Positions 32,955-41,791 of a DNA stretch of 56,153 nucleotides are shown here, piece by piece; position 1 is the stretch's first letter; each line of letters starts with the position of its first letter. This DNA comes from Galbitalea sp036495225. Its GTDB lineage: Bacteria; Actinomycetota; Actinomycetes; Actinomycetales; Microbacteriaceae. The stretch covers positions 1 through 56,153 of the forward strand of contig DASXNG010000292.1 of the NCBI GenBank assembly GCA_036495225.1, read 5' to 3'. The notes beneath the pieces are model-generated. The model ran no database searches. It saw nothing but the letters and a program-made list of their open reading frames with translations, and was not told the DNA's origin. Made by a program: the position numbers and the translations under genes.

Positions 32955-34118
32955 TCAGCGGTCGAGTGCCTGCTCCACGTCGGCGAGCAGGTCCGCGACA
33001 TCCTCGATTCCGACCGAAAGCCGCACGATGTTATCCGGAACCTCGAGGGCGGTGCCGCGCACCGAAGCGTGCGTCATCTCCGACGGATAGCCGATGAGCG
33101 ACTCAACACCGCCGAGCGACTCCGCCAGTTGGAACACCTCGGTCGATTCAGCGAACCTTCGCGCCGCCGACGCGCCACCCTTGAGCGCGACCGAGAGCAT
33201 GCCACCGAAGCCGCTCATCTGGCGGGCCGCGACCTCGTGACCGGCATGGGTTGGAAGGCCCGGGTAGTAGACGGCATCGAGCTTCGGATGTCCGACCAGC
33301 GCCTCCGCGATGGCCTGGGCATTCGAGGAGTGCCGATCCATGCGCACGGCAAGCGTCTTGATGCCGCGCACGGTCAACCAGGCGTCCAGCGGCCCGCTCA
33401 CGGCTCCGACGCCGAACTGAAGGAAGCCGACCTTCTCCGCCAACTCCTCGTCGTTGACGATCACGGCCCCGCCGAGCACATCCGAGTGACCGCCCAGATA
33501 CTTGGTCGTCGAGTGCACGACCACATCGGCACCGAGGCCGAGGGGCTGCTGGAGGTAGGGCGACGCGAAGGTGTTGTCGACCACCACAATGGTGCCAGAC
33601 GCGTGACCAAGCTCGACAAGAGCAGCGATGTCCGAGATCTTCATGAGCGGGTTGCTCGGTGTCTCGATCCACAGCACGTGGGTCTGTTTGTCTGCGACGG
33701 CAGCACGAACCGCGTCGAGATCGCTCATGTCGACGGTCACGATGGAGACGCCCCACGGCACGAACACACGGTCGACCAGGCGGTGAGTGCCGCCGTAGAC
33801 GTCGTTACCCATCACGATGTGGTCACCCGGCCTTAGCACTGCGCGCAGCAGGGCGTCTTCCGCGGCGAGGCCCGAAGCGAAACTGTATGCGTGCGAGCCA
33901 CCCTCGAGCGACGCGAGCAGCGTCTCGAGCGAGGTGCGCGTCGGGTTGCCGCCCCTGGCGTACTCATAGCCGCCTCGGAAGCCGCCGATGCCATCCTGCA
34001 CAAAGGTCGATGACAGGTACACCGGCGGAACCACTGCGCCCGTCGTCGGATCGAAGTCCTGCCCGGCACGGATCGCACGGGTGGAGAAGCCCAGAGGGCG
34101 CGGTGTTTCGTTGGACAC
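32955..34118 (-). CDS. metB: Cystathionine gamma-synthase (Cys/Met metabolism PLP enzyme)
   Basis: A 387-residue type I PLP enzyme of the Cys/Met family. The Schiff-base lysine is in HSTTKYLGGHSD; other landmarks are GNDVYGGTHRLVD and PSNPLMKISDI. The family covers cystathionine gamma-synthase, gamma-lyase and O-acetylhomoserine sulfhydrylase. Placement immediately after a cystathionine beta-synthase gene (7 bases between them) is the mycobacterial-type transsulfuration pair, where MetB may also act as a gamma-lyase. Start GTG 34118. Confidence 0.92.
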   Translation of the reverse strand: MSNETPRPLGFSTRAIRAGQDFDPTTGAVVPPVYLSSTFVQDGIGGFRGGYEYARGGNPTRTSLETLLASLEGGSHAYSFASGLAAEDALLRAVLRPGDHIVMGNDVYGGTHRLVDRVFVPWGVSIVTVDMSDLDAVRAAVADKQTHVLWIETPSNPLMKISDIAALVELGHASGTIVVVDNTFASPYLQQPLGLGADVVVHSTTKYLGGHSDVLGGAVIVNDEELAEKVGFLQFGVGAVSGPLDAWLTVRGIKTLAVRMDRHSSNAQAIAEALVGHPKLDAVYYPGLPTHAGHEVAARQMSGFGGMLSVALKGGASAARRFAESTEVFQLAESLGGVESLIGYPSEMTHASVRGTALEVPDNIVRLSVGIEDVADLLADVEQALDR

Positions 34119-34125
34119 AGTGTTC

Positions 34126-35490
<1,365 letters not shown>

Positions 35491-35523
35491 GGTGCGCCAA
35501 TCCTACCGGCGGCACGTGGAGTG

Positions 35524-35973
35524 TTACGGGGCATCCATCCGGCCTAGCAGCGCAGCAGACATCGTGTGGATGTACGGCCGCAACACCTCGCCGGTTAGCG
35601 GCGCCAGGTCGACGGTGTCCATGTCGTGCGGGTCGAGCCAGATCAGTTCTTCGATCTCGGCTGCGATGACGCCCTCCGTTTCGACTACGGTGAAAAACAC
35701 GTCGCTGTCGACCATGTGCCCGGCCTCGTTGGCCGCCGTGGCGGTGAACCGGCCGACGTACTCGAAGTCATTCATGGAGAGATCGAAACCGAGCTCCTCC
35801 TGCAACTCCCGGATGATGGCCTGGTGCCCCGTCTCCCCTGGTTCGTACTTGCCGCCCGGCTGCATGAACCTCGTGGTGTCGCGCTTGCGCACCAGCAGCA
35901 TCCGTCCCTCCGGATTCAGGATGACCGCAGCCACGATCCTGATGACTGGGGTGTTCATCGGCATTGCCGTCAT
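35524..35973 (-). CDS. NUDIX hydrolase
   Basis: A 149-residue NUDIX protein with the box GGKYEPGETGHQAIIRELQEELG matching GX5EX7REUXEEXGU. Length and flanking strands fit small MutT/ADP-ribose-type hydrolases; the substrate is not predictable. ATG 35973 is seven bases after TACGCT (35980-35985), so leaderless initiation is possible, although GGAGG also overlaps. The longer frame upstream is the palindromic element and not coding. Confidence 0.9.
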   Translation of the reverse strand: MTAMPMNTPVIRIVAAVILNPEGRMLLVRKRDTTRFMQPGGKYEPGETGHQAIIRELQEELGFDLSMNDFEYVGRFTATAANEAGHMVDSDVFFTVVETEGVIAAEIEELIWLDPHDMDTVDLAPLTGEVLRPYIHTMSAALLGRMDAP

Positions 35974-35995
35974 GCCTCCGAGCGTACAAGCCCGG

Positions 35996-36082
35996 CCCCA
36001 AAGTCGGTATCTGGTGCGACTCGCCGCGAGGCCGGCGGCGAGTGCGGCGTGTCGCACCACGTACCGACTTTGGGTCAGGTGC
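35996..36082. repeat. Dispersed palindromic element, copy B
   Basis: AAAGTCGGTA (36000-36009) and TACCGACTTT (36062-36071) are its terminal inverted repeats, with GGTGCGAC/GTCGCACC inside. The right edge TACCGACTTT followed by GGGTCAGGTGC (36062-36082) is identical on the other strand to the left edge of the copy at 10160-10246. It lies between the NUDIX promoter and the ABC exporter stop and may terminate transcription. Confidence 0.75.
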
Positions 36083-36086
36083 AGCG

Positions 36087-37946
36087 TTACTTGGCGGCGA
36101 GGGTTCCGGCCTGCTCGGCGAAGAGGCGGGCATACTCGCCGTTAGCGGCCAGCAGGGAGGTGTGCGTTCCGGTCTCAACGATCTCGCCATGCTTCATGAC
36201 GAAGATGACGTCTGCACCGATGACGGTCGACAGGCGATGCGCGATCGCGACAGTGGTGCGACCGCGTGACGCTTCATCGAGAGCCGACTGCACGATTCGT
36301 TCCGAGATGGTGTCGAGCGCACTTGTCGCCTCGTCGAGGATGAGCACTGGCGGATCCTTGAGCAGCACCCGGGCTATGGCGACACGCTGCTTCTCGCCGC
36401 CGGACAACCGGTATCCCCGTTCGCCCACGACTGTGTCGTACCCGAGCGGGAACGACACGATCGTGTCGTGGATGTTGGCAGCTCGCGCCGCGGCCTCGAG
36501 CTCTTCGTCCGTCGCATCCGGCTTCGCGTAACGCAGGTTGTCTGCGATGGATGCGTGAAAGAGGTACGTCTCCTGGCTGACGATGCCGATGTTACGCACC
36601 AGGCTGTCCTGCTTGAGTTCGCGCACATCCGTTCCGCCGAAGAGCACGTGGCCGCCCTCGACGTCGTGGAATCGGGGTATCAGATACGAAACGGTGGTCT
36701 TCCCCGCCCCGGACGGACCAACAAATGCCGCGTACTGCCCTGGCGAAATCGCGAACGATACCGACTTGAGCGTCGCTGCACCCGCACCGTTGGCGTCGGG
36801 GTAACGGAAGACGACATCGTCGAACGCGACCTCCCCGACTCGCGCCGCGTCGACGTCATGCGCGTCGGGGCTGTCGACGATCGCTGGATGCAGGTCCAGG
36901 TATTCGAAGATGCGAGCGAACAGCGCCTGCGAGGTCTGCAGGTCGAGGGCGACACGCAACAGTCCCATGAGCGGGAACATGACTCTCGCCTGCACGGTCG
37001 TGAAGGCCACGATGGTGCCCGCCGTCACGGGTACACCGCGCCCGATCAGCCACGCCGCAACGAGGTAAATCACCGCCGGGATGATGGACAGGAAGATGTT
37101 GACCATGGCGAAGAACCACTGCCCGCTCATCGTCTGGCTCACCTGCAGGCGAATCTGGTTCTCGTTCTCGTCCTGATAGCGCGCGACTTCGGCCGGCTGC
37201 TGGTTGAAGCTCTTCGCCAGCAGGATGCCGCTCACACTGAGCGCCTCCTGGGTGATGGCGCTCATGTCGCTCAGCGACTCCTGCGTCTTTGTCGCAATGC
37301 GTGCGCGCACCTGGCCAACGCGACGCTGCGCGACGACGAGCACCGGCAACAGGATGATCGACACGACCGTCATCTGCCAGCTCAGGATCAGCATCGAGAC
37401 GAGCGCCGCGATGACGGTCACCGTGTTGCCGATCACGCTGGACACGGTGTTGCTCAGCACTCCGGCAACGCCGCCGACGTCGTTCTGCAGGCGGGACTGG
37501 ATGACACCGGTCTTGGTCTTCGTGAAAAAGGCGAGCTCCATGGCTTGCAGATGGCTGAAGAGCCGAATCCGCAGGCGACCCATCACCGAGTTGCCGACAG
37601 TTGCGGTCAGATAGGTTTGCCACACTCCGAGGCCGGCGGATGCCACCCAAATGAGCACCATGATGACGACGATGTTCACCAGCACCGGCACATTCGGTTC
37701 GCCGTTTGGCGGGAAGAGCCCAACGTCAAAGAGTTGCCGAGTGAGGAGCGGCGGCGCGACGCTGAGTGCCGCCGAGATGAGAACGAGAACGACGGTGAGC
37801 GTGAGTGCGGCGCGGTGCGGACGGAACAGTTCCGCGATTCGACCCAGCAGGTGGTCGATCTTCGGCGCCTGCGCATTTCGTTCGCGCTGCGACGCCGCGT
37901 CGCCACTTCCCAGTCGTCCTCGGCCGCCGCCGCCTCGCATACTCAC
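36087..37946 (-). CDS. ABC exporter, fused permease-ATPase
   Basis: A 619-residue half-transporter of the type IV ABC exporter class: six membrane helices in residues 45-330, then an ATPase domain with Walker A GPSGAGKTT, signature LSGGEKQRVAIARV, Walker B LILDEATSALD and the H-loop IAHRLS. It would act as a homodimer and export lipids, peptides or drugs; no partner half-transporter is adjacent. Start choice: GTG 37946 lies six bases after TAGGGT; GTG 37949 and ATG 37940 are alternatives. An orphan sugar-binding lipoprotein gene upstream is of a different transporter class and probably unrelated. Confidence 0.92.
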   Translation of the reverse strand: MSMRGGGGRGRLGSGDAASQRERNAQAPKIDHLLGRIAELFRPHRAALTLTVVLVLISAALSVAPPLLTRQLFDVGLFPPNGEPNVPVLVNIVVIMVLIWVASAGLGVWQTYLTATVGNSVMGRLRIRLFSHLQAMELAFFTKTKTGVIQSRLQNDVGGVAGVLSNTVSSVIGNTVTVIAALVSMLILSWQMTVVSIILLPVLVVAQRRVGQVRARIATKTQESLSDMSAITQEALSVSGILLAKSFNQQPAEVARYQDENENQIRLQVSQTMSGQWFFAMVNIFLSIIPAVIYLVAAWLIGRGVPVTAGTIVAFTTVQARVMFPLMGLLRVALDLQTSQALFARIFEYLDLHPAIVDSPDAHDVDAARVGEVAFDDVVFRYPDANGAGAATLKSVSFAISPGQYAAFVGPSGAGKTTVSYLIPRFHDVEGGHVLFGGTDVRELKQDSLVRNIGIVSQETYLFHASIADNLRYAKPDATDEELEAAARAANIHDTIVSFPLGYDTVVGERGYRLSGGEKQRVAIARVLLKDPPVLILDEATSALDTISERIVQSALDEASRGRTTVAIAHRLSTVIGADVIFVMKHGEIVETGTHTSLLAANGEYARLFAEQAGTLAAK

Positions 37947-37997
37947 CACATCACCCTAGGCGCTGCCTAGGACGCGTCGCCGGGCGGGACCCGGCGG

Positions 37998-39317
37998 CTA
38001 GTTGTCAGGCCAGGAACCGTCGATCGTGGATGTGACGCTCTTGGTCGATGTGCCCTTGATCCAGTTGACCATTCCGGAGAGGAACGTTCCCTCGCCGACG
38101 ATGGATGGCATCAGGTCTCCGGCATCGAACTTGATGGTCGCGTCCGGGCTCTGCATCAGTGCGAGCGATCCCTTAAGAAGCCCATCAGGCGTGTCCGAGG
38201 AGTCGACGCCCTTCGCCGGGCTGATCGCCCCACCGAGAGCCATGCGTCCCTTGGCCCACGCCGTGCTTGCGAGGTACTTCTGCACCTTGATCGTGTCCGC
38301 GTCGTTCGAGAAGGCCGCGACGAAGTCACCACTTTCCGTGAACGGCGTCGGCCCAGGAGTCATGGGGGGCATGATGAAGGCCCACATCGTGCCCTGCGGA
38401 CTTACGGTGTCAATTCCGCCGGTAGTCGTCGTGAGGTCGTCGAGAAATGACGACGACTGGTGGGTGAGCAGGCAGCTTCCGTCTTCCATGGCCTTGGCCA
38501 CCTGCGCGGTGGTCGTCGTGTTGATCGACGTGGCCTCACCGAACTGACCGTTCACCCATGCCCGGTTCTGCAGGATCTCGCCGACATCCGTGAATGCCTT
38601 CTGGATGCGGGGATCGCTGAACGGAATCTCGTGGCTCACCCAGTCGTCGTAGACGGCGGGGCCATCCTCACGCAGAACAACATCCTCAATCCAGGTCGTT
38701 CCCGTTGTGCCGCTCGCTGCACCGGCGTTGAACCCCTCGCACCACGCGGGCTTGTTCGTATCGGCGCGAATGTACTCGGAGAGCGTCAGAAGCTCAGCCC
38801 ACGTGGTTGGCACCTTGATGTTCAATTTGTCGAACTCGCTCGGCGAGTAGTAGATCCACCCGTTAAGGCTGGCGAGCAGCGGCGCTGCGTAGTCCTTGCC
38901 CCCGGATGTCGTGTAGCCGACCCATTGGGCGGGGAACGTCGCATCCACCTCGGACTTCACCTCTGCGGGAAGCGTGCGCACATATCCACGTGATGCGAGG
39001 TCGTTCAGGAGCCCGGGCTGCGCGAAGATCGCGAGATCGGGCGCATTGCCCTGCTGGGCCTCGCCACCGATGTCCTGCTGAAAGGAGGTCGAGCCGGTGT
39101 ACTTGATCGTGATGTGGTTGGCCTTCTCCCAGGCCGCCCACGACTGCTCTAGTCGAGTCGCCGCCGTCCCAATCAGCGGGCCTTCGATTGTGACTACGCC
39201 GTCGGCTTTTCCGATCGTGTTGCCACCGGGCGTTGCCGACGAGCATCCGGAGAGAGCAACGCCAACGATCGCCGCGGCAGCAATGGGCAGCGCGATTCGT
39301 CGCGATACGAACTTCAT
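37998..39317 (-). CDS. ABC sugar-binding lipoprotein (orphan)
   Basis: A 439-residue type 1 extracellular solute-binding lipoprotein. The signal peptide ends in the lipobox ALSGC with the lipidated Cys25. The rest has the sugar-binding-protein pattern (SWAAWEKANHITIKYTGSTSFQQD, GWIYYSPSEFDKLNIKVPTTWAELL, WVNGQFG). A GGGGAG Shine-Dalgarno precedes the ATG. No permease or ATPase of the sugar-uptake class is adjacent, so it must work with an unlinked transporter or serve another role. The ligand is unknown, probably an oligosaccharide. Confidence 0.9.
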   Translation of the reverse strand: MKFVSRRIALPIAAAAIVGVALSGCSSATPGGNTIGKADGVVTIEGPLIGTAATRLEQSWAAWEKANHITIKYTGSTSFQQDIGGEAQQGNAPDLAIFAQPGLLNDLASRGYVRTLPAEVKSEVDATFPAQWVGYTTSGGKDYAAPLLASLNGWIYYSPSEFDKLNIKVPTTWAELLTLSEYIRADTNKPAWCEGFNAGAASGTTGTTWIEDVVLREDGPAVYDDWVSHEIPFSDPRIQKAFTDVGEILQNRAWVNGQFGEATSINTTTTAQVAKAMEDGSCLLTHQSSSFLDDLTTTTGGIDTVSPQGTMWAFIMPPMTPGPTPFTESGDFVAAFSNDADTIKVQKYLASTAWAKGRMALGGAISPAKGVDSSDTPDGLLKGSLALMQSPDATIKFDAGDLMPSIVGEGTFLSGMVNWIKGTSTKSVTSTIDGSWPDN

Positions 39318-39370
39318 GATGACTCTCCCCCGATGCGACTATGCACCCAGCGAGAGTATGTGGTGACCGT

Positions 39371-39628
39371 GTACCCCGGGCAGTCCCCATTTAGGGTGAC
39401 CGACGGGCCAGAGTAGTTGCCGTGCGGGCCACGTGGTTCGGGATGGCCCACACGGCACCTCGATTGCTGTGCCGGACGCTCTGCAAGCGACACGTTCGCG
39501 GCAGCACACTCGGATGAGCTAGACGGAGGGTAAGGCAGTCTAGTTCGCGCGCGGGGGCGGGCGTAGAGCTTGAAGTGGTTGAACCGCTGCCGGGGGTACA
39601 GCTTCGGAACGTCCCCATTATGGTGGAC
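39371..39628. repeat. Intergenic element with two related ends
   Basis: The 440-bp gene-free stretch 39318-39757 holds GTACCCCGGGCAG (39371-39383) and, inverted, CTGCCGGGGGTAC (39587-39599). Near-palindromes GTCCCCATTTAGGGTGAC (39383-39400) and GTCCCCATTATGGTGGAC (39611-39628) sit next to them. A further hairpin TGCCGTGCGGGCC/GGCCCACACGGCA lies at 39418-39457. No ORF is convincing. It may be a degenerate MITE-like insertion. Confidence 0.5.
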
Positions 39629-39701
39629 ACGATTCCGCAAGCGCAAGAGTGATGAGCACAATTCAATTAGAAGCGATTGCTTGCCGCTTCCGCGCACGAA
39701 A

Positions 39702-39735
39702 CAGGGCGCCGTCCCCGTGGGAACAGCGCCCTGTC
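39702..39735 (-). terminator. Terminator of rplJL
   Basis: ACAGGGCGC (39702-39710) pairs with GCGCCCTGT (39727-39735) just after the rplL stop, with a 16-base loop. A short T-rich segment follows. Confidence 0.8.
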
Positions 39736-39757
39736 GTTTCCCCTCTCGGGGACGAAA

Positions 39758-40144
39758 TTACTTGAGCGTGACGGTGGCGCCAGCCTCTTCGAGCTGAGCC
39801 TTTGCCTTCTCCGCGTTCTCCTTGTTTGCACCCTCGAGCACAACACCGGGAGCGCCGTCAACGAGTGCCTTCGCCTCGCCGAGGCCGAGGCTGGTGAGTG
39901 CGCGCACCTCCTTGATGACCTGGATCTTCTTGTCGCCAGCGGCCTCGAGAACGACGTCGAACGAGTCCTTCTCCTCAACCTCTTCGACCGGAGCGGCAGC
40001 GCCGCCGCCTGCGGCTGCAACGGCAACCGGAGCAGCAGCGGTGACCTCGAAGGTCTCCTCAAACTTCTTTACGAACTCGCTCAGCTCAATGAGCGTGAGC
40101 TCCTTGAAAGCGTCGAGCAGCTGGTCAGTGGTCAGCTTCGCCAT
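39758..40144 (-). CDS. rplL: Ribosomal protein L7/L12
   Basis: A 128-residue L7/L12, the stalk protein that recruits translation factors. The N-terminal dimerisation helices (LTTDQLLDAFKELTLIELSEFVKKFEE), an Ala-rich hinge, and the C-terminal domain (VVLEAAGDKKIQVIKEVRALTSLGLGEAKALVDGAP) are all standard. It follows rplJ by 38 bases. The two are co-transcribed, with excess L7/L12 normally made by translation efficiency. Confidence 0.98.
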   Translation of the reverse strand: MAKLTTDQLLDAFKELTLIELSEFVKKFEETFEVTAAAPVAVAAAGGGAAAPVEEVEEKDSFDVVLEAAGDKKIQVIKEVRALTSLGLGEAKALVDGAPGVVLEGANKENAEKAKAQLEEAGATVTLK

Positions 40145-40182
40145 GATTTTCTCCTTAGTTTTCTTGAATCTCTAACCGCGAA

Positions 40183-40698
40183 CTAGTTCGCGGACTCCTG
40201 CTTCTCACGCAGCGCGTCGACCGTGCGAACGGCCTTCGACAGCGGTGCGTTGAACAGATACGCAGCACCGAACAGCGACTGCTTGAAGGCGCCAGCCAGC
40301 TTGGCCAGCAGCACCTCCCGGCTTTCGAGATCGGCGAGCTTGTTGACCTCTTCTGCGCTCAGAGGGTTACCGTCGAAGTAACCGCCCTTCACGACGAGAA
40401 GAGGGTTTGCCTTGGCAAAGTCGCGCAGCGCCTTCGCGACGGCAACAGTGTCACCGTGAACGAATGCGAGAGCGGATGGCCCGGCGAGCTCTGCGTCGAA
40501 TGACGAGATGCCTGCCTGGTTGGCCGCAATTTTGGTCAGCGTGTTCTTCACCACGGCGTACGTCGCGTGCTCACTGATGGACTTACGCAGCGTCTTAAGC
40601 TGCGCGACCGTGAGACCGCGGTACTCGGTCAGCAGTACGGCGTTGGAGCTACGGAATGATTCCGTAAGCTCTGCGACCGAAGCTTCCTTGTTCGCCAT
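40183..40698 (-). CDS. rplJ: Ribosomal protein L10
   Basis: A 171-residue L10, base of the ribosomal stalk. It starts MANKEASVAELTESF and ends with the helix that binds L7/L12 dimers (FKQSLFGAAYLFNAPLSKAVRTVDAL). An AAGGAG Shine-Dalgarno precedes it. The upstream leader holds a terminator and probably an L10-binding structure, giving autoregulation. rplJ-rplL is separated from rplK-rplA in this genome by about 6 kb, unlike in many bacteria where they are adjacent. Confidence 0.97.
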   Translation of the reverse strand: MANKEASVAELTESFRSSNAVLLTEYRGLTVAQLKTLRKSISEHATYAVVKNTLTKIAANQAGISSFDAELAGPSALAFVHGDTVAVAKALRDFAKANPLLVVKGGYFDGNPLSAEEVNKLADLESREVLLAKLAGAFKQSLFGAAYLFNAPLSKAVRTVDALREKQESAN

Positions 40699-40901
40699 GG
40701 CACTCCTTCAATAGATAATCGTTGGCCGCGACATCCGGAGCTTGAATTCAGATGAAAAAAGCTCCGGCGCAAGCGCACGGAGCTGAGTAACTCGAGCAAT
40801 CGAGTGAAACTTCTACACACACCTGCGCGGGATGCTGCGCGAATCTTGCGATTCGCCCAGACCTTCGGTCACCTCACGGCGACATCCAGCGGTCTTTGGC
40901 C
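40699..40901 (-). promoter_or_regulatory. rplJ leader (L10-type autoregulatory leader)
   Basis: A roughly 200-nt leader between the promoter and rplJ. The distal part (around 40800-40880 on the minus strand) contains paired arms GGTGACCGAAGGTC and GCGAATCGCAAGATTCGC and a GGTGTGTGTAG element, in the position of the known L10 leader that binds the L10-L12 complex. The proximal part contains an intrinsic terminator. Individual helices were read by eye. Confidence 0.65.
40755..40784 (-). terminator. Attenuator in the rplJ leader
   Basis: AGCTCCG-tgcgcttgcgc-CGGAGCTTTTTT is a full Rho-independent terminator upstream of rplJ. A second AGCTCCGG downstream (40734-40741) may compete in an antiterminator fold. 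Attenuation balancing rplJL output is inferred. Confidence 0.75.
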
Positions 40902-40907
40902 TCGACA

Positions 40908-40936
40908 AGAGTACGTGAACGTGCGCCGATAAACAA
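40908..40936 (-). promoter_or_regulatory. rplJL promoter
   Basis: TACTCT (40908-40913) is the -10 and TTGTTT (40931-40936) a weak -35, with exactly 17 bases between. Initiation would be near 40901, giving the roughly 200-nt leader. Confidence 0.55.
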
Positions 40937-40945
40937 ACTCACGCT

Positions 40946-41791
40946 CTAAGCTCCAGCGCGCCATCCATACTTCGGCTCGTAGCCGAGCAGGCGCCGCGCC
41001 TTGTCGATCGAGAGCAGCGTTTCATTTCCGGAAAGTGGGCGCTTCAGCGGGGCGTTCGGGAAATACTCGGCCGCAAGCTCTGCACTCGAACGGGCAACGA
41101 CGCTGTCGGCATTGGCGATCACGAACGTGTCGAACCCCGGCAGGTTCGCCTCGAGGGCCTTGAGTACTGCCTGAGCACCGTCACGCTTGTCGATGTAGCC
41201 CCACAGGTTCCACCGACGCAACGACGGGTCGGCCTCCCACTTGGGCTGGTTGACATAGTCGCTCTCGTCGAGGACGTTCGAAAACCGCAGGCCCGTGATG
41301 CTCAGTTCCGGGTCCCACCGACAGAGCTTGATGGCGAGTTCCTCTTCGAGGTGCTTCACGACCGAGTACATCGACTCCGGCCGCGACGGGTAGTCCTCGT
41401 CGAGCGGGATGTATGGCGGGTCGAGCTCGAACGGGATGCCGAGGAGTGTCTCGCTGGACGCGTAGACGACCCGCTTGATGCCCGCCCGCCTGGCCGCCTG
41501 GAACACGTTGAACGTCGCGTTCATGTTGTTGTGGAACGTCGCGGAATCGGCCTCCAGACCTCCGGCCGGGATGGCCGCGAGGTGCACTACAGCGTCGAGG
41601 GAGTCATAACGGTCGTTCACCGAACCGAACGCGTCGACCACAGACCCGTAGTTGGTCAGATCGATGCGAGTGAAGGTGTCACCGCGTTCCCCAACGGCGT
41701 CGAGCACGAAAACATCGTGCCCGGCCTCCCGGAGTCCCTCTACTACGGCTCTGCCGAGCTTTCCATTCCCACCAGTGACGACGATTCTCAT
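40946..41791 (-). CDS. NAD-dependent epimerase/dehydratase
   Basis: A 281-residue extended short-chain dehydrogenase. The NAD motif VTGGNGKLGRAV is at 5-16, with VHLAAIPAGG and the catalytic YSVVKH (YX3K). Similar proteins act on uronates or nucleotide sugars; the short length and LRFSNVLDESDY segment suggest a uronate dehydrogenase-like enzyme, but this is tentative. Its ATG overlaps the sensor kinase stop by four bases, making it the third gene of a response regulator-kinase-epimerase operon. Confidence 0.85.
   Translation of the reverse strand: MRIVVTGGNGKLGRAVVEGLREAGHDVFVLDAVGERGDTFTRIDLTNYGSVVDAFGSVNDRYDSLDAVVHLAAIPAGGLEADSATFHNNMNATFNVFQAARRAGIKRVVYASSETLLGIPFELDPPYIPLDEDYPSRPESMYSVVKHLEEELAIKLCRWDPELSITGLRFSNVLDESDYVNQPKWEADPSLRRWNLWGYIDKRDGAQAVLKALEANLPGFDTFVIANADSVVARSSAELAAEYFPNAPLKRPLSGNETLLSIDKARRLLGYEPKYGWRAGA

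Noticed and set aside
36468..37970. A 500-codon plus-strand frame opposite the ABC exporter
   Set aside because: Antisense shadow; its composition is that of complementary GC-rich codons, while the minus strand has all ABC motifs.
36087..39317. Sugar ABC importer formed by the ABC gene and the binding lipoprotein
   Set aside because: The ABC protein is a fused exporter half-transporter, a different class from binding-protein-dependent uptake systems, and the genes do not overlap.
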